Source: Westiellopsis prolifica IICB1 (lineage in GTDB: Bacteria > Cyanobacteriota > Cyanobacteriia > Cyanobacteriales > Nostocaceae). From it: DNA of 33,940 nt. The stretch lies in assembly GCF_004323185.1 (NCBI RefSeq), contig NZ_NAPS01000002.1:205114-239053 (forward strand). The letters are read 5' to 3'. Shown piece after piece: positions 8,665 through 17,230 of the stretch. Positions within the stretch are counted from its first letter, which is position 1, and each line of letters begins with the position of its first letter. Under the pieces are notes generated by a model. The model was given only the letters and a program-made list of their open reading frames with translations. It ran no database searches and had not been told where the DNA came from. The position numbers and the translations under genes were made by a program.

Positions 8665-8703
8665 TTGAACCGCAAGTAGCCATTGGGCATTCTCGCGGTT
8701 CAA
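8665..8703 (+). promoter_or_regulatory. Stem-loop in the purD leader
   Basis: A perfect 9-bp inverted repeat, TTGAACCGC (8665-8673) and GCGGTTCAA (8695-8703), encloses a 21-nt loop that itself can form a small GCC/GGC hairpin. It ends 9 bases before the AGAGGA ribosome binding site of purD (8713-8718). The position suits post-transcriptional control or a protein operator. No known riboswitch class is recognised. Confidence 0.6.
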
Positions 8704-8722
8704 GGGACGCAAGAGGAAATCA

Positions 8723-10012
8723 GTGAAAGTTTTAGTTGTAGGTAATGGAGGGCGCGAACACGCCCTCGTTTGGAAACTGTTGCAATCAAAGCAAATTGAG
8801 CAAGTTGTATGTGTGCCAGGAAATGGCGGTACAGCCAGTATGTCGCGCTGTCGAAACTTGCCTTTACTAATAGATGACTTTGAGGGTATAAGTCAGTTTG
8901 CCCAAAAAGAGGGAATTTCTCTAGTTGTAGTCGGGCCAGAAGTGCCTTTGGCTATGGGTATCTCAGATTATCTCCACTCTCAAGGCTTGAGGGTTTTTGG
9001 TCCAACCAGAGCCGGAGCGCAAATAGAAGCAAGCAAAGCTTGGGCAAAAGCCTTAATGCAGGAAGTAAAAATTCCGACTGCAAAGAGCGCGGTATTTACG
9101 CAAGCAGCAGCAGCTAAATCTTATGTCAAAGATCATGGCACACCCATCGTTGTCAAAGCTGATGGCTTGGCAGCCGGAAAAGGTGTGACAGTTGCTCAAA
9201 CACTCGATCAAGCGATCGCAGCAATTGAGGCTATTTTCCAGGGACAATTTGGTAGTGCGGGAAAATTTGTCGTAATTGAAGAATGTTTAACTGGTCAAGA
9301 AGTTTCCGTTTTAGCTTTAACAGATGGCTTGACAATTCGACAACTATTGCCAGCTCAAGATCATAAACGTATTGGTGAGGGTGATACAGGAGAAAATACA
9401 GGTGGTATGGGAGCTTATGCTCCAGCGCCCATTGCAACACCAGAGTTAATGGCACGAGTTCAAACAGAAGTCTTAGAAAAAGCGATCGCAGCTTTTAGAG
9501 CCAGAAACATTGACTATCGAGGTGTACTCTATGCTGGATTGATGATTACTCCTGATGGTGATTTTAAAGTTTTAGAATTTAATTGTCGCTTTGGTGATCC
9601 AGAAACACAAGTGATTCTGCCGCTTTTGGAAACACCTTTAGAAGAATTAATGCTTGCTTGCATTGAACAGCGCTTGGCACAAATGCCACCAATTGCTTGG
9701 AAACAAGGTGCAGCGGCTACAGTTGTTGCTGCTGCTGGTGGTTATCCTGGAACTTATGAAAAAGGCAAAGCGATCGCTTCAATTGCCGAAGCTGAAGCAC
9801 AAGGAGCAATTGTATTTCATGCTGGTACTAAATTACAAGATCAGCAATTGCTGACAGATGGAGGGCGAGTATTAAATGTTACTAGTACAGGAGAAAATTT
9901 TGAGCAAGCACTAGCACAAGCTTATGCTGCTATTAGATGTATTAACTTTGAAGGAATGTATTATCGGCGAGATATTGGTTATCGACTCAAGGGTTTAGAG
10001 ACTAAGAGTTAG
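8723..10012 (+). CDS. purD: Phosphoribosylamine-glycine ligase (GAR synthetase)
   Basis: This enzyme catalyses the second step of purine biosynthesis, joining glycine to phosphoribosylamine with ATP in the cytosol. The 429-residue length is standard for stand-alone bacterial PurD. The N-terminus has VVGNGGREHAL, the ATP-grasp core has VKADGLAAGKGV near residue 143 and GENTGGMGAYAP, and the metal/ATP site has EFNCRFGDPETQ. The start is a GTG at 8723 with AGAGGA about 5 bases upstream, and the following residues (MKVLVVGNGGREHAL) match the family N-terminus. The gene stands alone. Its leader contains a strong stem-loop, described separately. Confidence 0.97.
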   Translation: MKVLVVGNGGREHALVWKLLQSKQIEQVVCVPGNGGTASMSRCRNLPLLIDDFEGISQFAQKEGISLVVVGPEVPLAMGISDYLHSQGLRVFGPTRAGAQIEASKAWAKALMQEVKIPTAKSAVFTQAAAAKSYVKDHGTPIVVKADGLAAGKGVTVAQTLDQAIAAIEAIFQGQFGSAGKFVVIEECLTGQEVSVLALTDGLTIRQLLPAQDHKRIGEGDTGENTGGMGAYAPAPIATPELMARVQTEVLEKAIAAFRARNIDYRGVLYAGLMITPDGDFKVLEFNCRFGDPETQVILPLLETPLEELMLACIEQRLAQMPPIAWKQGAAATVVAAAGGYPGTYEKGKAIASIAEAEAQGAIVFHAGTKLQDQQLLTDGGRVLNVTSTGENFEQALAQAYAAIRCINFEGMYYRRDIGYRLKGLETKS

Positions 10013-10070
10013 TAGGCAAATACCAGCCCTTTCAAGGTGTAAATCTAGAAAATGAAAATTTCTTGGTGTC

Positions 10071-10196
10071 TTATACCAATTCTTCGTGAAGCTGCTCCCG
10101 AATTTTACCCCTCCCCTAACCCCTAAGCGCAAGCGAGGAGGGGTGGCGAAGCCGGGGTGGGGTCTTTGTATGCGTCTTCAGATTAAATTGGTATTA
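10071..10196. mobile_element. Possible MITE with ATACCAATT ends
   Basis: Perfect 9-bp inverted repeats, ATACCAATT (10073-10081) and AATTGGTAT (10186-10194), bound a non-coding G/C-rich block; with two more bases each side they match 10 of 11. GTGTC flanks both sides (10066-10070 and 10197-10201) as a possible 5-bp target duplication. GTGTC is also part of the surrounding repeat, so this may be coincidence. The inner part has runs of the CCCCTCCCCT/GGGGTGGGG type seen in cyanobacterial repeats. Confidence 0.5.
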
Positions 10197-10246
10197 GTGT
10201 CTTGGTGTTTCAACAATTATTTTTCACCACCAAGACACCAAGACAC
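10197..10246. repeat. GTGTCTTGGTG inverted repeat (ACCAAGACAC dispersed family)
   Basis: GTGTCTTGGTG at 10197-10207 is the exact inverse of CACCAAGACAC at 10228-10238, which overlaps a second copy at 10236-10246. This ACCAAGACAC sequence is a familiar dispersed cyanobacterial repeat. The rest of the gap up to the nblS start (10247-10456) shows nothing else I can name. Confidence 0.65.
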
Positions 10247-10456
10247 AAAGAGCGAAAATAGCTTTTTAACTTAAGAGCATAATTCTTTATTATATTTACC
10301 TTGAAGAGCAAAGCATTTTATGGTTATCGTCCAAAAGCTAGCTGATACCAGACAGGTGCCACATAGGCTTGTACGATAGTCGATAGTTGCTACTTCAAGC
10401 AACAAACGACGTCATTAATAACAATAACCACAGACATAACAAATTTTTATTTTAAG

Positions 10457-12397
10457 ATGCTGGCTCTTTTAAAAAATATCCGAGAAGCGATCGCGAATTG
10501 GTGGTCAGAGTTTACTCTCCAGACTAAGCTTTTGGCTGCTGTAACTTTAGTGGTTTCTTTGGTGATGAGTGGTTTGACCTTTTGGGCGATCAATACCATT
10601 CAGCAGGACGCTCGGTTGAATGACACTCGTTTTGGTCGTGATTTAGGACTACTGCTTGCTGCTAACGTTGCTCCCTTAATTGCTGATCAAAATTTGACTG
10701 AGGTAGCACAATTTTCTCAACGCTTCTACAGTAGTACTTCCAGCGTGCGTTACATGCTTTACGCTGATGAAACGGGCAAAATTTATTTTGGTATTCCCTT
10801 TTGGGAACCGGAAGTTGAAACTTCCTTGACAATTGAACGACGCATCCAACTACCAGAAGATTATGCTGCTGATGCGGAAAAACCCATGGTGCGACAGCAT
10901 ATGTCCCCGGATGGTGTGGTTACAGATGTATTTGTGCCTCTGACGGTGGAAAATAAATATTTGGGTGTTTTGGCGATCGGTATCAACCCGAATCCTAATG
11001 CAGTCATTTCTACAAACTTTACCCGCGATGTCACCATTGCTGTATTTATTTCCATTTGGGTAATGGTGATTTTGGGAGGGGTAATTAATGCTTTGACGAT
11101 CACCAAGCCAATTAAGGAACTATTATTGGGAGTTAAGCAAATAGCTGCGGGTAATTTTAAGCAGCGTATTGATTTGCCATTTGGAGGTGAACTCAAAGAG
11201 CTAATTTTCAGCTTTAATGAAATGGCAGAGCGTTTAGAACGTTATGAAGAACAGAATATTGAGGAACTAACTGCTGAGAAAGCTAAGTTAGAAACTTTAG
11301 TTTCCACGATTGCTGATGGTGCGGTTTTGATAGATGACCATATGCAAGTGATTTTAGTCAACCCTACAGCACGACGCATTTTTGGTTGGGAAGGGGTTGA
11401 TGTTGTGGGTGAAAGTGTTCTAAATTTTTTGCCGTCAGGAGTACAAATCGAAATTAGTCGTAGTTTATACGAAATGGCCGCAGGGGAATGTGAAAGCGCG
11501 GAATTCCGCATTCCTTTTATTCAACCAAGTAAACGCACTATCCGCATTCTCTTAACTACTGTAGTTGACCAACAAAGGGACAGTGTCAAAGGAATCGCCA
11601 TTACTGTACAAGATATCACTAGAGAAGTAGAACTAAACGAAGCCAAAAGTCAATTTATCAGTAATGTTTCCCACGAATTACGCACTCCCTTATTTAACAT
11701 CAAATCTTTTATTGAAACTTTGCACGAATACGGCGAAGAACTGAGTTCGGAACAACGACAGGATTTTTTGTTAACTGTCAATCATGAAACCGATCGCTTG
11801 ACACGTTTAGTAAATGATGTTTTGGATTTATCCAGGCTGGAATCTGGTCGCAGTTACAATCTAGACGGAGTGGATCTGGCGCAAGCTATAGAACAGACAA
11901 TGCGTACATACCAACTAAATGCCAAAGATAAAGGTATTGAACTACATCAGCAAGTAGAACCCAAATTACCTTTGGTAGTGGGTCATTATGATTTGTTGTT
12001 GCAAGTGCTGGCAAATTTATTAGGTAATGCGTTGAAATTCACCAAAGCTGGTGGTAAGGTGATGGTTCGTGCCTATAAACTAGAACATCACTCCCATGAT
12101 GGCGATCGCCCTCCGCAAGTGCGAATAGAAATTGCTGATACTGGTATTGGTATTGGTCCAGAAGACCAACAAGCAATTTTTGCTCGCTTCTTTAGAGTAG
12201 AAAATCGTGTCCACACTCTAGAAGGTACAGGTTTAGGATTATCAATTGTCAGAAATATTATCGAAGAAAAGCATCACAGTAAAGTTCATTTGGTGAGTGA
12301 AGTCGGTGTCGGTACAACTTTTTGGTTTGATCTAGCAGTATTTGAAGAACCTGTATTATCCTCTGTTGAAGTTAATGAAGTAAGTCGGTCTGAATAA
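10457..12397 (+). CDS. nblS: Membrane sensor histidine kinase NblS (Hik33/DspA)
   Basis: NblS/Hik33 senses high light, cold and nutrient stress in cyanobacteria and signals mainly through RpaB. The 646-residue protein has a first membrane helix at about 24-46 and an extracytoplasmic sensor region at about 47-188. A second helix follows at about 189-212, then a HAMP domain (about 213-267) and a PAS domain (about 275-390). The HisKA H-box SHELRTPL carries phospho-acceptor His406. The ATPase domain has the N-box LANLLGNALKF, the G1 box IADTGIGIG and the G2 box LEGTGLGLSIV, all intact. The domain order and the N-terminal sequence match NblS orthologues. It is a single gene, with no response regulator next to it, as is usual for this kinase. 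The next gene is convergent. Confidence 0.95.
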   Translation: MLALLKNIREAIANWWSEFTLQTKLLAAVTLVVSLVMSGLTFWAINTIQQDARLNDTRFGRDLGLLLAANVAPLIADQNLTEVAQFSQRFYSSTSSVRYMLYADETGKIYFGIPFWEPEVETSLTIERRIQLPEDYAADAEKPMVRQHMSPDGVVTDVFVPLTVENKYLGVLAIGINPNPNAVISTNFTRDVTIAVFISIWVMVILGGVINALTITKPIKELLLGVKQIAAGNFKQRIDLPFGGELKELIFSFNEMAERLERYEEQNIEELTAEKAKLETLVSTIADGAVLIDDHMQVILVNPTARRIFGWEGVDVVGESVLNFLPSGVQIEISRSLYEMAAGECESAEFRIPFIQPSKRTIRILLTTVVDQQRDSVKGIAITVQDITREVELNEAKSQFISNVSHELRTPLFNIKSFIETLHEYGEELSSEQRQDFLLTVNHETDRLTRLVNDVLDLSRLESGRSYNLDGVDLAQAIEQTMRTYQLNAKDKGIELHQQVEPKLPLVVGHYDLLLQVLANLLGNALKFTKAGGKVMVRAYKLEHHSHDGDRPPQVRIEIADTGIGIGPEDQQAIFARFFRVENRVHTLEGTGLGLSIVRNIIEEKHHSKVHLVSEVGVGTTFWFDLAVFEEPVLSSVEVNEVSRSE

Positions 12398-12504
12398 ATA
12401 TAGCGGGAGTTACAAAAAGTAAATATACTTGAAATCCTTACCAATGAATGGCAGGTGCTACAATTCTTGGAACCCCCAATGACACTTGACCAATGACACG
12501 TAAT

Positions 12505-12882
12505 TTATAATTGCAATATCGTAATGATTAGACACACTAGTAATAAAGCTAACAGCAAAAGTAAAGGCTGATTGCGTCTAATCCAATTTTTGACAGTATT
12601 GTTAAAGCTGTTTGCGGCGCGTAGCTGCTGTAACTCCAGTTCTCTTTCTTCAATATTTTGATACAACGTACATTCTTTGGCATAAGGACGCTGGGGAAAA
12701 TTACAGCTATCATCAGCATGGTAGGTGCAACTGTCACAGAGGTATTGCTCTCCTGTTGCTCTGTGTAAAGTAATGCCAGGATGACCGTAAGCTTTGAGTT
12801 GAACGCGACAATGAGGACAAGTAATAGCTTGTTTGTCTACAGGTTGATGACAACGAGGACAGGTAGTTTTAGTAATGTCCAC
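12505..12882 (-). CDS. Tail-anchored double zinc-ribbon protein
   Basis: A 125-residue protein of unknown function. The N-terminus is a zinc ribbon (CPRC, CPHC; Cys8, 11, 22, 25). A second cluster follows, CDSC...C...C (Cys49, 52, 60, 71), in the context DDSCNFPQRPYAKECTLY, which could bind zinc or possibly an iron-sulphur cluster. After a short helical segment the last 20 residues (about 105-124) form one hydrophobic helix, so the protein is probably anchored in the membrane by its tail with the ribbons in the cytoplasm. The start is a GTG. It is convergent with nblS and co-oriented with the LysR gene upstream. I believe related proteins occur across cyanobacteria, but no function is known to me. 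Confidence 0.8.
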   Translation of the reverse strand: MDITKTTCPRCHQPVDKQAITCPHCRVQLKAYGHPGITLHRATGEQYLCDSCTYHADDSCNFPQRPYAKECTLYQNIEERELELQQLRAANSFNNTVKNWIRRNQPLLLLLALLLVCLIITILQL

Positions 12883-12942
12883 AGCCTGAGTGTGAGTGAG
12901 TAAATATTTTAATCTTAACTATTCCCAATCCGATTCAAAGTA

Positions 12943-13929
12943 TTAAAACCACAAAGCTTCGACTACCTGCGTAGGATTTTCTTTATTTGCAGACAGATTT
13001 TGACTTTCTGTGAGCAAATACTCTAGAAAAGTGCTAGCAGTGATCGGTAGCTGCTTTTTTTTGGGAAAGATTACGTGCCACTGATGATGAATTGGGAAGG
13101 TTTCAATATCTAATATAGCTAGCTGTTTTCTGACTTCTGAACAATTAAGAGTGTGCATGGAGATGATTGCAACTCCCAACCCATCAATTACAGCTTGCTG
13201 AATTGCTTCATTACTGCCCAGTTCTATGTTAATTTGCAAGTCTATCTGATGCTGTTTAAAAAATTGTTCTATTATCTTGCGGGTTCCCGAACCTTCTTCC
13301 CGCATGATTAAGGGTTCTTCAGCAAAAGCTTTTAGGGATAAATTGCTTTCCTTGGCAAAAGGATGATTTGCAGAAGCGATCGCCACAAGTGGATTAGCTA
13401 AAAATGGTTGTACCTCTATATCTTCTCTGTTTGGTGGACAACTCATGATATACAAGTCATCGAGGTTTTCATGCATTCGTGCCAATAGTGCATCATGGTT
13501 GGTAAATTCTAAAGAAAATTTCACACCAGGGTAGAGTTGACAAAAAGGCTTGAGTAGCTTAGGAAGAAAATATTTAGTCGTAGTCACCGCCGCTAATCGC
13601 AGTCGTCCCTGCTTCATCCCCTTCAAGTCAAAAATAGTTGTCTCTAGGCGATCCAGACACTGTAATATTTCTCGACAAGTATGCAAAACTTCTTGACCCG
13701 CTTGTGTCAAGAAAACACGCTTACCCACTTGTTCAAATAAAGGCATACCAATAGCCTGTGCAAGATGCTTTACCTGCATTGAGACCGTTGGCTGAGTGAC
13801 AAACAACTCCTCAGCAGCACGAGTAAAACTACAGTGTCTCGCTGCTGCTTCAAATACCTGCAACTGGTCGAGAGTAATCGATTTTGAGAGGTTATCTTTT
13901 TGTCTAATTTCTGCCAGAGAACTTTTCAT
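12943..13929 (-). CDS. LysR-type transcriptional regulator, CmpR/NdhR (CbbR) group
   Basis: Regulators of this group control genes for inorganic carbon uptake and fixation in cyanobacteria, responding to metabolites such as 2-oxoglutarate, 2-phosphoglycolate or RuBP. The 328-residue length is normal. The winged helix lies at about 19-78, with LDQLQVFEAAARHCSFTRAAEEL and TQPTVSMQVKHL. The PLFEQVGKRVFLT segment closely resembles CmpR and NdhR. The effector domain follows at about 105-310. Which paralogue it is cannot be settled from sequence alone; no ndh, cmp or rbc gene is adjacent. A perfect 32-bp palindrome 88 bp upstream of the start is a candidate site for self-regulation. Confidence 0.87.
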   Translation of the reverse strand: MKSSLAEIRQKDNLSKSITLDQLQVFEAAARHCSFTRAAEELFVTQPTVSMQVKHLAQAIGMPLFEQVGKRVFLTQAGQEVLHTCREILQCLDRLETTIFDLKGMKQGRLRLAAVTTTKYFLPKLLKPFCQLYPGVKFSLEFTNHDALLARMHENLDDLYIMSCPPNREDIEVQPFLANPLVAIASANHPFAKESNLSLKAFAEEPLIMREEGSGTRKIIEQFFKQHQIDLQINIELGSNEAIQQAVIDGLGVAIISMHTLNCSEVRKQLAILDIETFPIHHQWHVIFPKKKQLPITASTFLEYLLTESQNLSANKENPTQVVEALWF

Positions 13930-14016
13930 AGAACTGTGTGAGCACTGCTTAATAAAAAAATAAAAAAAATTAGCAAGACAAAATTTTGCTTAATTTTTGT
14001 TTAGTTTTAATATACA

Positions 14017-14048
14017 TTACTTTAACAACATTAATGTTGTTAAAGTAA
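14017..14048. promoter_or_regulatory. Perfect 32-bp palindrome upstream of the LysR gene
   Basis: The half-site TTACTTTAACAACATT (14017-14032) is followed directly by its exact inverse (14033-14048), with no spacer. It lies 88 bp upstream of the LysR start and about 200 bp upstream of the divergent gene at 14249. It fits the size and dyad symmetry of a LysR or other dimeric regulator site and could affect both genes. The rest of the 319-bp gap shows no other feature. Confidence 0.7.
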
Positions 14049-14248
14049 AAATCTCCCAAAATTTGTTTTTAATGACCTTTGGTAAGTAAGTTGGCGCAAA
14101 TACACACAGATAGAGTTAGGAAAACTAAAGATTATTGAAGCCCTTACCAATGACAAAGGATAAATAACAAAGGACAAGCCTTGAAGTAGAAGCAGTAAAG
14201 CAAGCGAGCAAGTTATAATTTTTGTGCGGACAAACGTAACAAAAATTT

Positions 14249-14584
14249 ATGAGCAATCCCCTTGTACAAGCATTTTTTGTCGGTAGAGCAGTCGCTGAAG
14301 TCATGACAGAACGCCTGGAAAACTCTTTCACTGATGCTTTGAGCGAAGTAGGCAAATTAGATGCCGAACTCAGAGAACATTTGCGCCAGTTCACAAACGA
14401 AGTGATAGAGCGAGCCAATCGAGCAGCTGATGCTGCTGGTACAGGTGAAAGCACCACGGGATTTAGTAATACAGGTACAGGTACTAATTCCGTTGATTTA
14501 CAAGCGATGATAGATGAACTGCGAGCAGAAATTGCCTTTTTGCGAACCGAGTTACAACGTTATCGCAGCAGTAGAAGTAGTTAG
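14249..14584 (+). CDS. Small coiled-coil protein, DUF6825-like (cyanobacteria/plastids)
   Basis: A 111-residue protein without signal peptide or membrane segment. Residues about 1-60 form an amphipathic helical region (NPLVQAFFVGRAVAEVMTERL, then a charged helix). A Gly/Thr/Ser-rich linker follows at about 62-80. The C-terminal helix (LQAMIDELRAEIAFLRTELQRYR) has heptad leucines and probably forms a coiled coil. I associate this pattern with a conserved cyanobacterial and plastid family (DUF6825), but that is from memory. The gene precedes the ABC1 kinase gene by about 215 bp in the same direction. Confidence 0.72.
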   Translation: MSNPLVQAFFVGRAVAEVMTERLENSFTDALSEVGKLDAELREHLRQFTNEVIERANRAADAAGTGESTTGFSNTGTGTNSVDLQAMIDELRAEIAFLRTELQRYRSSRSS

Positions 14585-14700
14585 TGGTTGGTGGTTAGTA
14601 GTTTTTTGTTTAGAAAATTAACTAGTGACCAAAACTTCTTTGATGGTAAAAGAAAGCGGATTTATCCGTGGACTAATCCACAATCTAAAATCCCCCCATC

Positions 14701-14772
14701 TTCAAGCCCTCGGATTTATCCTTAGGGTCAATCCACACATCCAAAATCTAAAATCCAAAATTGTTTGACTTA
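14701..14772. repeat. Dispersed ATCCAAAATCTAAAATCC repeat, copy 1
   Basis: A segment reading AATCCACACATCCAAAATC then TAAAATCCAAAATTG and TTTGACT. A second copy at 17881-17948 matches but carries about 25 extra bases in the middle. A shorter third copy lies at 30557-30585. All sit close to gene ends in non-coding DNA. Confidence 0.7.
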
Positions 14773-14799
14773 GTTCAAAACCAGCGGTAAGCAAAGCAT

Positions 14800-16485
14800 A
14801 TGGAAAAGGGTTATACAGATAAGGCGTACCGTTGGAATCGCGAAAACTACTCGAGTAGACGGCGGTTTGTGGACATTTGGTCATTTGTGTTGACCTTATT
14901 GTTTAGACTTTGGCTTTACAACAAATCTTGGAGTTATGCAGGCGGAGTTACTGAAGCCAAGCAAGCTGCTAGGCGCAAAGTTTTAGCAGTTTGGATTCGT
15001 AATACTCTGCTGGATTTAGGGCCGACCTTTATTAAGGTTGGGCAGCTTTTTTCTACGCGCGCGGATATATTTCCGAGTGAATATGTAGAAGAATTGTCAA
15101 AATTACAAGACAAAGTACCTGCTTTTAGCTACCAACAAGTAGAAACGATTATTGAGCAAGAGTTGGGTAAAAAGATCCCGGAACTTTTTGCTAGCTTTGA
15201 ACCAATTCCTCTAGCTGCGGCTAGCTTGGGACAGGTACATAAAGGTGTTTTGCGCTCAGGTGAAGCTGTCGTTGTGAAAGTGCAACGTCCAGGTTTAAAA
15301 AAGTTATTTGAAATTGATTTAAGAATTCTCAAAGGTATAGCTCGTTACTTCCAAAGTCATCCGAAGTGGGGACGAGGACGAGATTGGATCGGAATTTATG
15401 AAGAGTGTTGTCGCATTCTTTGGGAAGAGATTGATTATCTGAGCGAAGGACGCAATGCTGATACTTTCCGTCGCAATTTTCGCGCTTACGAATGGGTGAA
15501 AGTACCGCGTGTTTATTGGCGCTATACTTCCTCGCGAATTTTGACTTTAGAGTACGCTCCTGGTATAAAAATTAGTCAATATGAAGCTATAGAAGCTGCG
15601 GGTTTAGATCGTAAGCAAATTGCTCGTCAAGGCGCTCAGGCTTATCTACTTCAGCTACTCGACAATGGTTTCTTTCATGCTGATCCACACCCTGGCAATA
15701 TTGCTGTTAGTCCTGATGGTGCTTTAATTTTCTACGATTTCGGGATGATGGGACGCATCAAGTCCAACGTCCGAGAAGGACTGATGGAAACACTATTTGG
15801 TATTGCTTCCAAAGATGGCGATCGCGTTGTGCAGTCTCTAGTCAATTTGGGCGCATTAGCACCGGTAGAAGATATGGGGCCTGTACGGCGTTCTGTCCAG
15901 TATATGCTAGATCATTTCATGGACAAGCCTTTTGAAAATCAGTCTGTAGCAGCAATTAGTGACGATTTGTATGAGATAGCCTATGATCAGCCTTTTAGGT
16001 TTCCAGCTACATTTACATTTGTGATGCGCGCTTTCTCAACTTTAGAGGGCGTAGGCAAAGGTTTAGATCCAGAATTTAACTTTATGGAAGTTGCCCAACC
16101 ATATGCAATGCAACTTATGACGAATATGAATGGTTCTGACGGCAATAGCTTTTTAAATGAATTAAGTCGGCAAGCTGCCCAAGTGAGTAGCACAGCGCTT
16201 GGACTCCCCCGGAGACTGGAAGATACACTCGAAAAACTAGAGCGTGGGGACGTGCGTCTGCGTGTCCGCTCTCTGGAAACAGAACGTCTACTACGTCGGC
16301 AAAGCAACATTCAACTTGCCATAGCTTACGCGTTAATGATAAGTGCTTTTACAATTTCAGCAACAATTCTATTTGTAAATAATTATTTTTGGCAGGCTGT
16401 TTTTCTTGGTTTGATCGCAACCGCAGTATTATGGTTGCTAATTAGACTGCTAATGCGTCTAGACCGCTATGACCGTATGTATTAA
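14800..16485 (+). CDS. ABC1/UbiB-family atypical protein kinase
   Basis: ABC1 (ADCK/UbiB) proteins are atypical kinases or ATPases that support quinone and prenyl-lipid metabolism; in cyanobacteria and plastids they act at thylakoid membranes and lipid bodies. The 561-residue protein has the diagnostic KxGQ motif at 79-82 (KVGQLFSTRADIFP). It also has the Ala-rich nucleotide loop AAASLGQVH at about 139-147 and Lys160 in VVVKVQRPG. The catalytic-loop equivalent is FFHADPHPGN and the DFG motif is YDFGMMG. Two hydrophobic helices at the C-terminus (about 505-550) suggest membrane anchoring. The PP2C gene starts only 18 bases after its stop, so the two are probably cotranscribed. Confidence 0.93.
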   Translation: MEKGYTDKAYRWNRENYSSRRRFVDIWSFVLTLLFRLWLYNKSWSYAGGVTEAKQAARRKVLAVWIRNTLLDLGPTFIKVGQLFSTRADIFPSEYVEELSKLQDKVPAFSYQQVETIIEQELGKKIPELFASFEPIPLAAASLGQVHKGVLRSGEAVVVKVQRPGLKKLFEIDLRILKGIARYFQSHPKWGRGRDWIGIYEECCRILWEEIDYLSEGRNADTFRRNFRAYEWVKVPRVYWRYTSSRILTLEYAPGIKISQYEAIEAAGLDRKQIARQGAQAYLLQLLDNGFFHADPHPGNIAVSPDGALIFYDFGMMGRIKSNVREGLMETLFGIASKDGDRVVQSLVNLGALAPVEDMGPVRRSVQYMLDHFMDKPFENQSVAAISDDLYEIAYDQPFRFPATFTFVMRAFSTLEGVGKGLDPEFNFMEVAQPYAMQLMTNMNGSDGNSFLNELSRQAAQVSSTALGLPRRLEDTLEKLERGDVRLRVRSLETERLLRRQSNIQLAIAYALMISAFTISATILFVNNYFWQAVFLGLIATAVLWLLIRLLMRLDRYDRMY

Positions 16486-16503
16486 TTTTTGCAGACAAAA
16501 TAT

Positions 16504-17229
16504 ATGAAACTTCGTTTTACCGGTATCAGTGATCCGGGACTTATTCGTTCTAATAATCAAGATGCTTACTATATTGATCCAGAAGGGCGCTTTTTCATAG
16601 TTGCTGATGGCATGGGTGGTCATGCAGGAGGTGAACAAGCAAGTCAAATCGCTGCTCAAGAAGTAAAAAAGTATTTGCTTGACCATTGGGATTGTTCCAA
16701 AACCTCAGCACAATTGTTAGAAGATGCTCTATGGCAGGCGAATCAAGCTATCTTACAGGATCAACAGAATCACCCAGAACGATCAGATATGGGAACAACG
16801 GCTGTAGTGGTGATTTTCCGCAATGGAGAACCCCCTTGGTCTGCCCATATTGGTGACTCTAGGCTATATCGCTTCCGAGATGCACAATTGCAACAAATCA
16901 CTGAAGATCATACTTGGATCGCACGCGCCATCAAAATCGGCGATATTACACCAGAGGAAGCGCGGGTTCATCCTTTCCGTCACGTCTTGTCTCGCTGTTT
17001 AGGGCGTGAAGATTTACATCAGATAGATGTGCGACAACTGGATGTTAAAAGTGGCGATCGCTTGCTCTTATGTAGCGATGGACTCACAGAAGAACTAGCT
17101 AATGAAAATATCGCTTCCTATCTTCAAGAAAATCTATTTGTCGAAAAAGCTGCGATCGCTCTAGTTGAAGCAGCCAAAAAAGAAGGTGGACACGATAACA
17201 TTACTATTGTCATCATTTCTTTTGAATAA
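16504..17229 (+). CDS. PP2C-type Ser/Thr phosphatase (PrpC/Stp-like)
   Basis: A compact 241-residue phosphatase consisting of a PPM domain only. Metal-binding motifs are intact: RSNNQDAYY with Asp20, ADGMGGHAGGE with Asp35, MGTTAVV, AHIGDSRLYR, CSDGLTEEL and GGHDNITIV. It probably acts on soluble phosphoproteins and has no membrane segment. The frame remains open to a TTG at 16489, but the ATG at 16504 gives MKLRFTGISDPG, the usual start for this family, so I chose it. It starts 18 bases after the ABC1 kinase stop codon, an operon-like spacing. Phosphatase action on that kinase or its targets is an inference. Confidence 0.92.
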   Translation: MKLRFTGISDPGLIRSNNQDAYYIDPEGRFFIVADGMGGHAGGEQASQIAAQEVKKYLLDHWDCSKTSAQLLEDALWQANQAILQDQQNHPERSDMGTTAVVVIFRNGEPPWSAHIGDSRLYRFRDAQLQQITEDHTWIARAIKIGDITPEEARVHPFRHVLSRCLGREDLHQIDVRQLDVKSGDRLLLCSDGLTEELANENIASYLQENLFVEKAAIALVEAAKKEGGHDNITIVIISFE

Positions 17230-17230
17230 T

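Noticed and set aside
10086-10274. 62-codon open frame starting MKLLPNFTPPLTPKRKRGG
   Set aside because: It is read from the G/C-rich repeat block and the ACCAAGACAC repeat; such frames recur as artefacts of these repeats.
10861-11196. 111-codon antisense frame inside nblS
   Set aside because: It is a shadow of nblS; the + strand reading has intact kinase domains.
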